The notes under the pieces: generated by a model
What the model saw: the letters and a program-made list of their open reading frames with translations, nothing else
What the model was told of the DNA's origin: nothing
Database searches by the model: none
DNA from: Argentina anserina
Taxonomy: Eukaryota; Streptophyta; Magnoliopsida; Rosales; Rosaceae
Reading direction: 5' to 3'
Length of the DNA stretch: 64,000 nucleotides
Assembly: GCF_933775445.1 (NCBI RefSeq)
Contig: NC_065875.1
Span: 11,297,001 to 11,361,000 of the forward strand
Translations under genes and position numbers: made by a program
In this document: positions 1-11,217 of the stretch, one piece after another
How the letters are laid out: each line of letters starts with the position of its first letter
Position numbering within the stretch: position 1 is the first letter of the stretch

Positions 1-288
1 AGCAATGCATGAAGGTGATTCAGGGGTGGTGGGAATGAATGCATTCTTGAGTGCCATTGGAGCACCAACATGAATTATGTCACGGTCCGCAATTGTGTCT
101 AAGTCTGAATTGAAGATGAAGGGGAATGAAAGATCCTCCTCTTCTTCTGATCTAGGTGAAGAGTTTAAGATTGAATTGCTTGGAGATGTTTCGAAATTTA
201 AAGGTCCACTTATGAAAGAGTTGTTTAAATCTCTAAGTACTTGAATTCAATCCTTGAGCTCTTGTGTTCTCTTAGAAATTTCGGACAT
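1..288 (-). pseudogene. Ty3 gag N-terminus, partial and broken
   Basis: An ATG at 286-288 on the minus strand opens a frame starting MSEISKRTQELKD. It is stopped by TGA at 247-249 and then stays open to the window edge. Near the edge it contains PMALKNAFIPTTPESPSCI, which resembles the conserved stretch before the capsid domain in plant Ty3 gag proteins (a short basic/aliphatic run ending in SCI). The protein continues outside the window. The in-frame stop suggests a dead copy. Recognition rests on one short motif. Confidence 0.5.
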
Positions 289-1032
289 GCATAGTACCTG
301 TTGTACGAAAGTTAAAGAGTTAGCATTGAAGAATACACAATGAACACATATAATTCGTGCCTTCCCTTAGTCACACACACGCACACTTATGGGGAAGGGC
401 ACGGCAACTATGTTTACAAAGAGTTAGTTCTTTACGTTTACAAAAGTTCATACAATTCACAATTTCTTTTTGCCATTTCAATGATTGAACGATCGATTGA
501 TTCTAAGTTGTAAACCAAGGTAGACGTGCGGCCTAAGTATGGATGCCTAGACACAAGATCAAGTCTTTGTTTCAGAAGGCCTTGTAGCTCAATTAGAGAT
601 AGTGAACATGGTAGGACTCATTTGTTGAACTACGGAGAGCGAACTCTCTATCGACTCCATCACCGAGATGTATGTCAGTCATTAGTTCTCTGAGATCCAA
701 TTTTGGTCCCATGCACCAGAGTAATAAGAGAGCGTGCCCCTTACTCAGCTGGACTTAACCTTGTGTGTTAGACAAATCTCCAAGTGTTAATAAAAATCGC
801 CCTCGACCTCATGCAAACTCGAGAGCTAGCATGAAGGGTTAAGGCTAATATTAACAAAAGGGACTTTACCTATTCCGTTCCATTTACAACCTACAACATT
901 CATTCACTCAAGCACCAAAACAACAACCTAAGATACATTACTATATGTACAACGAAACAAGATAAGAATATACAAATGTACAATATAAACAATGAATTCG
1001 CATTTAAAAGTTAGGGATCCATCTCTTATGGA

Positions 1033-1050
1033 TCCCCGGCAACGGCGCCA
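1033..1050 (-). other. Primer-binding site (TGGCGCCGTTGCCGGGGA)
   Basis: Two bases inside the LTR end the minus strand reads TGGCGCCGTTGCCGGGGA. This is the tRNA-complementary primer site commonly seen in plant Athila-class Ty3 elements. It fixes the orientation (minus) and the LTR boundary. Confidence 0.85.
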
Positions 1051-1052
1051 TT

Positions 1053-2628
1053 TGATGAATGCTCGATTACTTGACATCAATATTTAACCATGTAAGCATC
1101 GTTAGTAGTATAAAGTAAGAGGGTATCATTCACAAACCGGGGATCCAGCCAGGGCTTAGAATCACAAACATTTAACACGAATTCATAAAGATATAAAAAG
1201 TTTGTTATAGATTCGGATTGAGTTATAAAAACAGTAAATAAATCCTAAACTAATATATACATGTGATCAACCAACCAACACATAAGCAATCACCAAAACA
1301 ATTCATACAAGAGAATCGAAACAAGCTCTATGACTTCTTTTAGAATCATGCCGAGACCATATATTGAACAACTAAGGATGGATCATGTAATTAGAGTCCT
1401 AAGCAGTAACCTAAACACATAAACACTTAACACATTCAATCACTACCAAGCAGCCATAATCGAAATCTAACATATTCATCTTTATCATGTAATTCCAAAG
1501 CCATGCACATTGAATTCATCAAGTATGTCACTTACTTAACCAACAACCATGCAATTCGAAAATCATATAGAAAAGATAAACATGTTCTTAGCATAAGTCT
1601 TTAATCCAACAACCTAAATATCATGCTACAAGCATAGTCATAACACTTAGAAATCGAAATTGATCCTGAATCAAACTCGGCAGAAACCAAAACAGAAACT
1701 TCATAAAACCAAAACATAATTTCGAATCCTTTATATAAATTGAATCAAGTAGCTATGTCATAGAAAAAATTGAAACAAGATTACACTACACAAATCGCAA
1801 GCTCATCCAAGAACAAGAAAAACCTAAAAACCGAATTGAAACAAAGAGTGAATCATGGTTACACTTTATAAATCAAGCAATCCACAAGTGTATAGCCGTG
1901 ACTTCTATGGATGAAACCTTCTTCACAAACGTGCTTGAAGGCTATTGATTGCTGGGGAATGATGGAATCGGTTTTAGGATTTCTTGGAAGGGTGAGGGAT
2001 GGATTCGGCAGCTCTAGGCTTGTGCTTTGTATGCAAGGTTGATGATAAAAATATGGGGAGGCCGAGCCTCTATATATAGGAGTCTAGGAAGCCATCTTGC
2101 CGTCCCATAAGGAGATAGAAACTAATTGGGAAACTGAAATCCTCTTTGTTATGGATTTTGATTCATGTACTCCATATCCAACTTGATGTAGGAAACCAAG
2201 TCCAATAGGGAGATCACATAAGGGCTGCATGGCATCATCTCTTGGTCCAACTAGGAGTAGCTAGGCCGGCCTCCTCTTCTCCTTCTTCAACTCGAACATG
2301 ATTTCCTTGTTCAACTAGGAATGCATCTCGACAACTCTTCTTCCTTTTCAAATATGATTTGTCTTTCCTGAAAAGAAATCGTCGATTAAGGAATAGGAAA
2401 GAATGAAAATAGGAAAGTAGAATCATAGTCGAGTAAGGAATCCTAGCTCAATAAGGAGTTCTAACACTTAGAACAATTTCATCATCAATTCATTCAAAAT
2501 TCGAAATAGCTCTCCTTAAAACATAGAAATGACAAATATGATACTAAACCAACTAAATAAGAAGTAACAAAGCATAAGAATACGGCATATAAACATTAAG
2601 AACGTCACACTTTGTGCTCCTATCAACA
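1053..2628 (-). repeat. 5' LTR, about 1.58 kb
   Basis: The minus-strand ends are TGTTGATAGG and TTCATCA, that is TG...CA, bounded on the inner side by the primer-binding site. The body is AT-rich and without long ORFs. The 63-codon minus ORF at 2235-2426 is too short and repetitive to call. The partner LTR is outside the window. Confidence 0.75.
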
Positions 2629-3066
2629 CCTATAGCATTATCCTTCATTTGTTAGTCCCAATCACACAATGGAATACACCATTTCTTTTTTCTTTTTCTT
2701 ACTGAAACTCAGGACTCCAATTTGAATACGTTCATTCATCATTCATCTTTTAGAAACAAAAGTCTTTCATTATCCAAACCGAAGTGAGTAAACCTTGAAC
2801 AATTCTGCGCACGCATACATATATAACATTTGCCAGATAATTAAACCTAGAAAGCTAATGCATAACTAAAATTCCAACTAAAAATTCAATCAACCTAGCT
2901 ATAGTAAGAGATCGTATCAATGTCATAGATCATTGCCGTGCCATTTCTTCATTAAATTACTGCAACTTTCTAATTTGTGTTACATTCTTGTTATAACTAT
3001 AAATAAAAGAATGGTTTATGCCTTGACAACATTCTCAGCTACGAAGACACCAACCTTCTTGGTTTC
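2629..3066. other. Intergenic, nothing recognised
   Basis: AT-rich DNA between the LTR and the kinase gene. It should hold the kinase 3' UTR (minus strand), but I see no clear AATAAA there and no poly-A tract that would mark a recent retrocopy. Confidence 0.6.
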
Positions 3067-4140
3067 TCAGATACTGATCATCCGAGACAACACGTGATTC
3101 TTCACTTTGATGTGCTTCTTTGGCTGTTTTTTGATATTTGTCTTCTTGAGGTTGCCCTCCTTTACCTTACCCTTTGCATCTCCATCTTCCCGTCCTTCCC
3201 AGCCACAGCCTCCAACCCATCGGGAATCTGGGGGAGGAATATTTTTGGCTTCTTGAACTATCTTCATGATTTCTTCAACACTTTGCAGGGAAGAGGTTTG
3301 GTTTTCTTCTCTGTAGAGTATAGTTTGGGCTTCTTTCGTAAGCCCTCTCGGCAAGTTCTTCAAGAACCAAGGGTGCTTCTTGATCTCTTCAATGGTGATC
3401 CTCCTTGCTGGATCTGCAACAAAAATGCGAGAGAGGAGATGTCTACAATCTTGAGAGATGTGAACATGGTTGGGGATCTTGTACTCCACAGCCTTTATTC
3501 GCTTAAACGCTTCTCTGTAATTCAGTGGATCTTTTCGGTCTTCAAATGGGTGTGCTCCCATCAGCATCACATACAAACTCACTCCACATGACCACACATC
3601 CGCCATCTTGCCGTCATATTCTTTCTTAGAAAGCACCTCAGGTGCAATATACAACGGAGTTCCCACAAGGGACTTCTGTCTTGAATGCCGTGTCGACTTA
3701 GAATAACCAAAATCACAAATCTTGACGCACGGGGCCGGGCTTCCATCAAGCAAGGTATTCTCCAGCTTCAAATCTCTATGGCAGATTTGCTGAGAATGAC
3801 AGTAGCTAACACCTGAGATAAGCTGCTGGTAAAAGTACCTGGCCTCGTCTTCACAGAACATTTCAAAATTGCGAACTCTCTGAAATAGCTCGCCGCCTGC
3901 GGCATACTCCATAACGATGACAAGATGCGTAGGTGTCAAAAGAACCTGTTGGAAGCGAATGATGTTTGGATGGCGAAGTGATCTGTGGTTGATGATTTCT
4001 CTGGCAACGTTCTCATCAATCTTGCTGCCGCGCTTGATGTATTTCATGGCGACCAGCTCCTTAGTTTCTTTGTTCCTCATGAGCTTGGCGACGCCATATG
4101 AGCCAGATCCTATATCCCTGACAGCCTCATACTTCTCCAT
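3067..4140 (-). CDS. SnRK2-type serine/threonine protein kinase, intronless
   Basis: This 357-residue protein is of SnRK2 length and starts [16 protein letters not shown]. Visible elements are the glycine loop (11-16), the ATP lysine K33 (VAMK), HRDLKLEN (121-128), DFG (143-145), the activation segment ending APE (166-168), and the SnRK2 box [17 protein letters not shown] just after the kinase domain. SnRK2 kinases act in osmotic-stress and ABA signalling. Three things are odd. The gene has no intron, whereas plant SnRK2 genes usually have eight or so. The activation loop reads [13 protein letters not shown] where the family has KSTVGTPAYIAPE, losing the Thr next to the activating Ser (S157 kept). 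The tail after about residue 315 is lysine-rich instead of the usual acidic patch. A retrogene of subclass I is the likeliest origin. The frame is fully intact, so it may be functional. Confidence 0.9.
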   Translation of the reverse strand: MEKYEAVRDIGSGSYGVAKLMRNKETKELVAMKYIKRGSKIDENVAREIINHRSLRHPNIIRFQQVLLTPTHLVIVMEYAAGGELFQRVRNFEMFCEDEARYFYQQLISGVSYCHSQQICHRDLKLENTLLDGSPAPCVKICDFGYSKSTRHSRQKSLVGTPLYIAPEVLSKKEYDGKMADVWSCGVSLYVMLMGAHPFEDRKDPLNYREAFKRIKAVEYKIPNHVHISQDCRHLLSRIFVADPARRITIEEIKKHPWFLKNLPRGLTKEAQTILYREENQTSSLQSVEEIMKIVQEAKNIPPPDSRWVGGCGWEGREDGDAKGKVKEGNLKKTNIKKQPKKHIKVKNHVLSRMISI

Positions 4141-4303
4141 TGTTCTCTTAATTTGGAAAACAAGACCCTATGCCCTAAACCTTGATCTTGATCTCCAACT
4201 GTAACCTAACCCAAAAATTGGAACCCTAGCGCAGAGATCACTCCCACACTCCACTAAAGTTTCGAAGAAGATTAGTAACTCATTCAGTGGAGTCCGTAAG
4301 CCC

Positions 4304-4311
4304 TATTTATA
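4304..4311 (-). promoter_or_regulatory. Candidate TATA box of the SnRK2 gene
   Basis: The minus strand reads TTATAAATAGGG about 165 bp upstream of the kinase ATG, a good plant TATA match at a sensible distance. It suggests that the intronless gene has its own promoter. Confidence 0.5.
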
Positions 4312-5192
4312 ATTTAGAAATAACTTCCTTCCGTACTAACCAAGTCACCACCGGAATCCTATTCCAATACGAAGGGCATTTTAGTCATATACTAATTAAG
4401 CTGTTCATGAGAACAAACTAGCCACTATATAAGTATCAAAAAAAAAAACAACAAGTGTCGGTGTTGTTTTGCAAGACTCTTTTCCTTAGAAGAAAGGGAA
4501 AAGAATCGACTTTAGAACTTCTCAAAAAAAAAAAATTCGACTTTAGAAGTCCAGAGTTAATTATGACTAAATATCAAACTGAATTCGTCCCTAAAAGTTA
4601 ATTTTCTCTGCTTCAATCTTTAGCGTGTAGTGGGACTATTGATACACGACGTGAACTGGCATAATATCATAAAAAAGAAACAACTTTTAATTTCTGATTA
4701 TATATGAATAATATGATGATCATGAATTCATGATCCCACCATAACTTAGTATACGCATCTCTGTATCTACCATAACATTTTAATTGTATCTTTTCCCAAA
4801 AAGAATATATAGACGCTAGCTATAGCACTGTAAAATAAGGACTTGTTCATATAGGCAGTAATCACATTTCATATGCATGGCTAGCTAGTTGCATGCATTA
4901 CATCATTTACATGCAGTACTTGTTTATAATTATTAAGCATTATTATGGCTATACCCGAGAGCATGGCCGACGGTTTAGACCTGTAGTAGGAGGCTAGGGG
5001 CTAGGGCTTTACCAGGTACTAATTAATCAAGCACTTATTCCATTATGCTCCATTAGTTTACTGAAACTCAGAGGTTCAATACCCTTATAATTCATGTTTT
5101 AGAACAAAACTCTTTCATTATTCGAATGAGTGCGCTGATCGGGATTAACAGTACGTTACCATATGATCAAAACCCAGAAAGCTATAGCATAA
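4312..5192. other. Intergenic, nothing recognised
   Basis: AT-rich sequence with short A tracts (about 4438-4448 and 4525-4535). No coding frame, RNA gene or repeat was identified. Confidence 0.5.
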
Positions 5193-5194
5193 TA

Positions 5195-5230
<36 letters not shown>
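5193..5230. repeat. (TA)n microsatellite
   Basis: About 38 bp of TA dinucleotides directly left of the foldback element. Similar TA tracts lie at 5624-5657 and 10374-10419. Confidence 0.9.
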
Positions 5231-5233
<3 letters not shown>

Positions 5234-5620
5234 TCCTTCCACTAAGAGATTATATATTAGAGTCCTTCTCACTTGACCAACTTTTTAGTTACATTTCAAC
5301 ATCTCCACCGTTTAACATTTAGATATTAATGTGTAGATCACCTCTGTAAAATTTCAACCAAAATGGTGATCGCTAAGGTATCAAACTTGGTGAAAGTAAT
5401 GGACGCACCAAATCTGTCAAATCTGAACCGTTTCTTATAAGTTTAAATCTCAGTTTTGAATGCCTTGAACACCTCCATTTTGGCTGAAAGTTTACAAAGG
5501 TTATCTACACATTAGAATCTAAATGTTGAACGGTGGAGATGTTGAAATGTGATCAAAACTTTGGTCAAGTGAGTTATTCCTTTAAAAGACCCAAAAAATG
5601 GATCACCTTGTGGAAGGACC

Positions 5621-5621
<1 letters not shown>
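5231..5621. mobile_element. Foldback MITE in TA-repeat DNA
   Basis: The left end reads GAGTCCTTCCAC and the right end, reverse-complemented, reads GGGTCCTTCCAC. The arms remain complementary far inwards: CATCTCCACCGTTTAACATT on the left pairs with AACGGTGGAGATG on the right, and TTTCAACCAAAATGG with CCATTTTGGCTGAAA. The whole unit is therefore an imperfect hairpin of about 390 bp. It has no ORF. TA tracts on both sides hide the target duplication but fit a TA-targeting family. A relative lies in the second UGT intron at 55961-56349. Confidence 0.8.
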
Positions 5622-5661
<40 letters not shown>

Positions 5662-5973
5662 GATTTCTCAGTTACGGGGGTCCGTTCCAATTAATATCTG
5701 CGGATACGTCAGCCGTTGGATCTAGTCAAGTGACACTGAAGTACTGAGATTAGAATTAATAGAATTTGGTCTTTTTAAAGTGATATGGGCGGGTTATCTT
5801 ACTCATGATCCGCGTCGAAAATAAAAGTCGAGAATGATTATATAGACTATTGAGTTCCATAAATACATGATGTAGAGCGATCCAGAGAACAAAATCAAAA
5901 AAGAATGGAGGTACCTAAGAAACAGGAGCAAGAAATCGAAGGGATCCAGAACGATATGCTCAATTATGGTGTT

Positions 5974-6439
5974 AGCCCATTAGCATTATAAGATACAATT
6001 ACAATAAAAAATATATTATGTAATTAGAATATTTGTTTTATATATTTATTTAGAATAGTAAAATAAATAAAATACTTCAACATATTATATAATTTTATTT
6101 TTAAAACGTTATATATGTCAAAACAATGACGTTTTCTTCACTACTTTGATAATATTTGTGAAATATTGTAGTTAAAATAATGAAATAATCAAGAAATTTT
6201 AATTTAAAAGTTATAATATTTAAGTGTAATAATGATAATTGTTTAAATATTTATATAAAATTATGTGTTTAACGGGCCGACCCATGAATTTATCGTGTCC
6301 GAGCCGTGCTGAGCTCAAAATGGTCCGGCCCATTACAATAACTGGCTTGTGCCATGCCGCTAACGGGCTTGGACCGTGTTGGGCCGACTTTTAACGGGTC
6401 GGTTCGGGCTCGGGCTTTTCGGCCCATTTACCACCTCTA
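5974..6439. mobile_element. hAT-like non-autonomous fragment nested in the MULE
   Basis: This stretch matches the complete element at 48664-49236. Shared pieces are CCCATTAGCATTATAAGA, CATATGTCAAAAC-like AT-rich core sequence and a GC-rich end with GCTAACGGGCTTGG and CTCGGGCTTTTCG. The right end TTACCACCTCTA is the family terminus. The left terminus (TAAAGGTGGCAAAC in the other copy) is missing, so this is a left-truncated copy inserted into the MULE. Confidence 0.7.
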
Positions 6440-7489
6440 ATTTGAGGGCTGGACAACAATTCGTTGTCTTTCATTTGAGTCAATTCATAATGTTTTTGGT
6501 GTAGTTCCATTCTTTGACATCATAGTAGTTGCATGTTTCGTTTAAAAAGTTGAGTAACTATATTGCTTATATATTGATTTCATTATCCACTTTGGTAATG
6601 TATTCCTTGATACTGTTATGTTAAGTTTTACCATTTTCCAAAAAGTACTATTTTGGAGTGACATTGTTGTTTATTCTTGGAAATGGTTGCAAATTTTAAA
6701 GCGTACTGGTGCCATGCCTTATTCAATCTTGGGATTGAAGTCTCTAACACATATGAGACTTGGATTGTTTTGATTGTGAAGATTACATGAATGATTCCCA
6801 AAGTCAGATACAGTCCTTATGTTATACAATCATCATATTATGGAAGATTGAATTGGAGTTTCCAAGGGTGCAGCTGCCCCTAGTTTTTAATGAAAGTAGC
6901 TAGATGGAATGATGGATTACTGGATTAATAACATTGTTATTGTCATTTAGATTTACACAACTATGTTTGTGTTGCTTTTATATAGATGCAAATTCAGAGA
7001 CAAAAATCAAGTTTACTCTTAAATATACATGTACCTTATAGCAATACATGTTGTTAATTAAATTTAACTCATGATTCCATTATCTCGTCCAAATATGATA
7101 GATATTCCTTTCTCAGTGAAAGTTTTGCTTAGACAAAAACAGAAAAAGCAAAAAAGAGAGAGAATAAGTTGAATAATCATCTGTTATAAAAGCTAAACAC
7201 AACTAATATATATCTCCAATCATCCTAATTGATGTTACAATATGCAGTTCAAACGAACTATCATTTTTCATCTCACTAGAAAAAAACTGTTGCAAACTGA
7301 AGCAAACAAAAAAAAAACTACATAAATCATCTTCTTCATCACAGGAACTTGACTCCTGGTCTATAGATCTTTCAAGAAGAGAACTACATAGAACCAACAA
7401 CTAATTAGCTAAAAATATGTAGGGGACAAGAAAGTAGATAAAATACAAAAAATTAACAATATATTACATAATATACCTCTCTTAAAGGG
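6440..7489. other. MULE interior without recognised genes
   Basis: AT-rich sequence between the nested hAT fragment and the end of the transposase remnant. No frame or motif was recognised. Confidence 0.5.
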
Positions 7490-9650
7490 TAGTAAGAGCC
7501 TTACAATTTCGTTTATCATGTGACTGGCCATATATACCACATCCATGACACTTCTTGTACTACTTCTCTTTCTCTTTCCCTGCTCTTTCTTTTTCTTAGG
7601 CCTTTTCCCAAAACTCTTTGCTTTGACTTTATTTGGCTCATTGTACCTATGTTGAACATCACATGGCAACTTCTTACTTGTACTTGCACTTCCACTACTA
7701 CTGATTTGCATTTGTTTGAGCTTATCAAGAACATTATCAAGAGCCTCCACAAACAAGGTCTAAGCTTCACCATGACTTGTAAGCACTTTGTCAATAACAA
7801 GTGAAGCATGATAAAAATAATTTACTACGCTTCACCACCAATGCATTTGTATTCGTAATCTGCATACCATCTATGTCCTTAACTACATCAGCAATTGCAC
7901 TCTGAGTCCATCTCTTCATAATGTATTGGTCATGCAAATATTCTATCTCTTGAACTTTTAACAAGTATAACAAGATATGCCTACAAGGGATTCCTTCACT
8001 TTCAAATTTTTTGCAAGTACATGAAGCAAGATCTGTACTCTTCTCATAAACAATTTCCCGATGCCTTTGAATCTGATCACTTCTTTTCTTGACTAAGTAC
8101 ACTTTTTGATCCTCATCCTCCCTCAGAAATTGAAATATGTAATTGAAAAAGTTGATGTAGAACTCGCTTTGAAATTCTTGGAAACTTGCACAAGTATAAA
8201 ATTTAGACATTTGAGATTCAATGGGATGAGGAGTACTCAACGGAGGGACTTGATTCAAATCAATATGAGTAGAAACAAACTCTTGGTGATGTTGATGCAC
8301 CAGTCCTCTATTGAAGCGAATCACAAAGTCTAGTAACGAATTATGTGATCAACATGTTTTTTGAAAAATGAATGACAACTTTCAACACGTTGGCTACTTG
8401 ACATTCCAGCGGAGAAGGTGTGACTACAGTAAGCAGGCACCCATGATGCTCAAATGTCGTAAATCGATTGAAGCCATCCATTGTCACTCAACTTACTCTT
8501 CTCAACAACTTCCTTCCACTTCTTATAAAAATCTTCAGTCATCTCTGAGCTCCACACACAATTTTTAAATTCATCATGGTACTCATTACATTTGACTGCA
8601 CCTATCTTGTCAAAAAACTTATTTAATATGTGCCAGCTTCAGTATCTATGGAATATGTTAGGAAGTACCATATCAATTGCAATCTTCATAGCAGGATCCT
8701 GATCAGTAATTATCATTTTTGGCTGACATCCTCCCGACATTACTTCTAAGAAGGTATTAAGTAGCCAAATAAACGATTATGTGGATTCTCCACTTAAGAA
8801 TCCACGACCAAACATTATTGTCTGGCCATGGTGGTTAATACCTAGTAGTGGTGCAAATACCAACTGATATTTGTTGGTGTTGTACATTGTATCAAAGATA
8901 ACAACATCCCCAAATAAGTTATAACCCCTCCTAGAGGTCGCATCTGCCCAAAAACAATGTTTGATCCTATGTTTACTGTCTTCAACTATCTTGAAATTGA
9001 AAAATGGATTATTTTGTTGTTGTGATAAGAAATAAGCATACAACATATCTCCATCTCAACTCTTCTTGCTTATCTCTTTCTATAATTGTATATATATTTC
9101 CATGTGCAGCCCATATTCTCAATTCCTCCTGACTGAACTTCAAGCAAACTGATTTGTTGGTGAGTTGGAATATTTACCAGTCCAAGTTCATTGGTGAATC
9201 ATTTGGTAACATTTGAAACTTGTCGATGAGATGGTAACAAATGAACTCTCTCTTTAGAAGTCAAAGGATGGTTATGAGTCTCCTTAAATTGAGTGAATAC
9301 ATACAAGCCATATCTCTTGACAACTACAATCTTTGCTTGACAACTAGTTCGTATAATTCATTTCCGCTTTTTTGACTGAGCGGTTTTCTTCTTTGAATGC
9401 CCTTCTTTGTAACAACAAAATTATTGTCTTATAATATCCAAGCCATCTTTACTCTTAGCAGTAGAATTTCTTGGAACACTGAACCCAGCTTCAAAAGCAT
9501 ACTTGTTGTAAAAAATTTAAAGTTCATCTACTGTTTTAAATTGAAGGTTTCTTGTAGGCTTCAAAATTCATCTGCAACTTCAGGTGTAAACACTTCGGTA
9601 GTCTTAGAAGAACATGGAATTGATCCTAGAGTCATTTCTTCTAATCTTAT
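7490..9650 (-). pseudogene. FAR1/FHY3-type (MURA-like) transposase, frame-shifted
   Basis: All FAR1-family domains can be read in order on the minus strand, in several frames. Near 9550-9200 is the FAR1 DNA-binding part (YNKYAFEAGFSV, RTSCQAKIVV, FKETHNHPLTSKERVHL). At 9046-8777 is the MULE transposase core (CFWADATSRRGYNLFGDVV, FDTMYNTNKY, LGINHHGQT). Near 8570-8350 are WLQSIYD, ASWVPAYCSHTFSAGMSSSQ and SCHSFFKKHVDHI. At 8090-7950 is the SWIM zinc finger (CTCKKFESEGIPCRHILLYL). Near 7550-7500 is a CX2CX7HX4C knuckle (CHGCGIYGQSHDKRNC). Stops and frame changes separate these blocks, so it is a dead transposase. Its position inside long TIRs shows that it is the element's own transposase and not a host FAR1 gene. 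Confidence 0.9.
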
Positions 9651-10369
9651 TCCTTGAAACATATTCTCCATCCTATAATCCATTGTAAAACAATCAAAAA
9701 CAGATAAAAATAATTATGGAACGAATTGAATGGCAAACAACATACAGAACATCCCACAACAACATCAATGGAATTGATATAACTGAAATTAGAAAAACCC
9801 ATGTATGATAGAAAAAAAGGTATTCAATCAAAGAGCTTATCAATGTTATTATTGTTAGAATGCATCAATCATAATCGCTCAAAGAAACCCAATGATGCAA
9901 ATCTTTATATTTGCTTTGATTGAATCAAAGCCTCATCCAAAACAAAAGTCATGAACAGAGAAAGAAGAAACAAAAACTTTAGAGGAATCATAATCACCAT
10001 TTCTTTACCTAGAATATGAGTCTTTGTCCTCCAAATTGAAAGGCACAACAAGAATTGTATCTTTATATTCAGAAGCATTAGATGAAATTTGATGAATATA
10101 TAAGTACTGTGAATGAAAAATAGGAGAGGAGGGATAAGAGCGATTGCACGGGTCAAAAGAGCAGGAGTGAAGGGCGGGACTTCTAATTGAGTTTTATTTT
10201 TGACGAGGGTCATGGGTAAGATAACCCGCTTGTATGACTTTAAAAAGACCACACTGTTAGTTCTAATCCTAACCCTCAAGTATCAGATACCCATATCCAA
10301 TGACTCACGTTGAACCTCCGCAGACTTTAATTGGAACGGGCCTCCGCAATTGATATTTCTTGTATATCT

Positions 10370-10373
<4 letters not shown>

Positions 10374-10419
<46 letters not shown>
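10374..10419. repeat. (TA)n microsatellite
   Basis: About 46 bp of TA dinucleotides just outside the right MULE end. With the tract at 5624-5657 it suggests that the MULE inserted in or beside TA-repeat DNA. Confidence 0.9.
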
Positions 10420-10423
<4 letters not shown>

Positions 10424-11217
10424 CCAATGCATGTGCAGCCTAAAGAAAGGTGAATAATCAATACTACTTCATCTAATGCTGTGCCATTTCTTGAGGAGAA
10501 ATTAGTACAACTTTTTGGTTTGTAACCTTTTATTTACTTGAAAGAACATACGGAGTATTTAAGAATGCAGTAGCAGAAGTATATAACTACTTTTTGTTAT
10601 TTTGTTATTATTATTATAACCTTCATCTATCTATTAATAATTTAAAATTCTATCCAGTGGTAATTTACAATTTGACGTACAGCTTCGTGGATTTGAAGTC
10701 GGAGATGTGCTTGGCTGCTTGCCGTGCTCTAATTCAAAACATTGTGGTTTGTAATTTAACAATAGAAAATCAAAAACTTTGGAAGTTGAATGTTTTGGTG
10801 TAAGGCTATTAGAAGTGTAGTAGTTTGATTTAGTAGTTTTAAAGACTTAACTTTGAAAACGGTTTGCATGTAGGTTATGTTGGATTGTTGGCTGGAACTG
10901 AATTGTGAAGAAATAGGTTTGATTAGATTCGGTTTGGTTCCAAACCAGTTCCAACAAAAAAGAGACCTCAAAACCCAATCGTTGTCAGATTTACTTCTTT
11001 AAAAGGAAACAATCTTGTTTGAAATCACTATTGGGTGAAAGGGGTTCACTGCTGAATCAGTCATGCAAAGTTAACCTTGTTCATCTTGCATTCAGTTTCG
11101 CTAACTTACAAGAATATAGTTGTCTGAAATAAATGCCATCTAAACCTAAAAGACTGTAATAGTATCACCAGACAAAGTCTTCAACCAAGGATTGTGAGTA
11201 GTATATTGTCCTCAGCT
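10420..11217. other. Intergenic / 3' flank of the tRNA synthetase gene
   Basis: No recognisable coding sequence. It must contain the 3' UTR of the minus-strand tryptophanyl-tRNA synthetase gene. Confidence 0.5.

Larger units (their letters stand above)
1..2628 (-). mobile_element. Athila-like Ty3 retrotransposon, 5' part (cut by window edge)
   Basis: Read on the minus strand, an LTR (2628 to 1053) starts with TGTTGATAGGAGCAC and ends with ATTCATCA. It is followed at once by a primer-binding site of the TGGCGCCGTTGCCGGGGA type and then by a leader and a gag start. The rest of the element lies beyond base 1, so its 3' LTR and target duplication cannot be tested. This primer site is well known in Athila-class Ty3 elements; the lineage call rests on it alone. 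The LTR start is shared with the inverted LTR dimer at 36092-37727. Confidence 0.8.
5668..10353 (-). mobile_element. Mutator-like element with long TIRs and FAR1-type transposase
   Basis: The left end from 5668 (TCAGTTACGGGGGTCCGTTC) is matched by the reverse complement of the right end (TCAATTGCGGAGGCCCGTTC). The similarity runs about 160 bp inwards and includes GGTCTTTTTAAAGT and GCGGGTTATCTTAC in both arms (inner limits near 5830 and 10190). Inside lies a FAR1/MURA-type transposase in the minus direction. Long TIRs with a FAR1-like transposase define autonomous-type MULEs. No perfect 9-bp target duplication is visible: the flanks AATGATTTC and TATTTCTTG only resemble each other. The flanks are TA microsatellites. 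The transposase is broken, so this copy is not autonomous now. Confidence 0.85.

Noticed and set aside
5659..10362. 9-bp target duplication of the MULE
   Set aside because: The candidate flanks are alike but not identical in any register, so I do not claim one.
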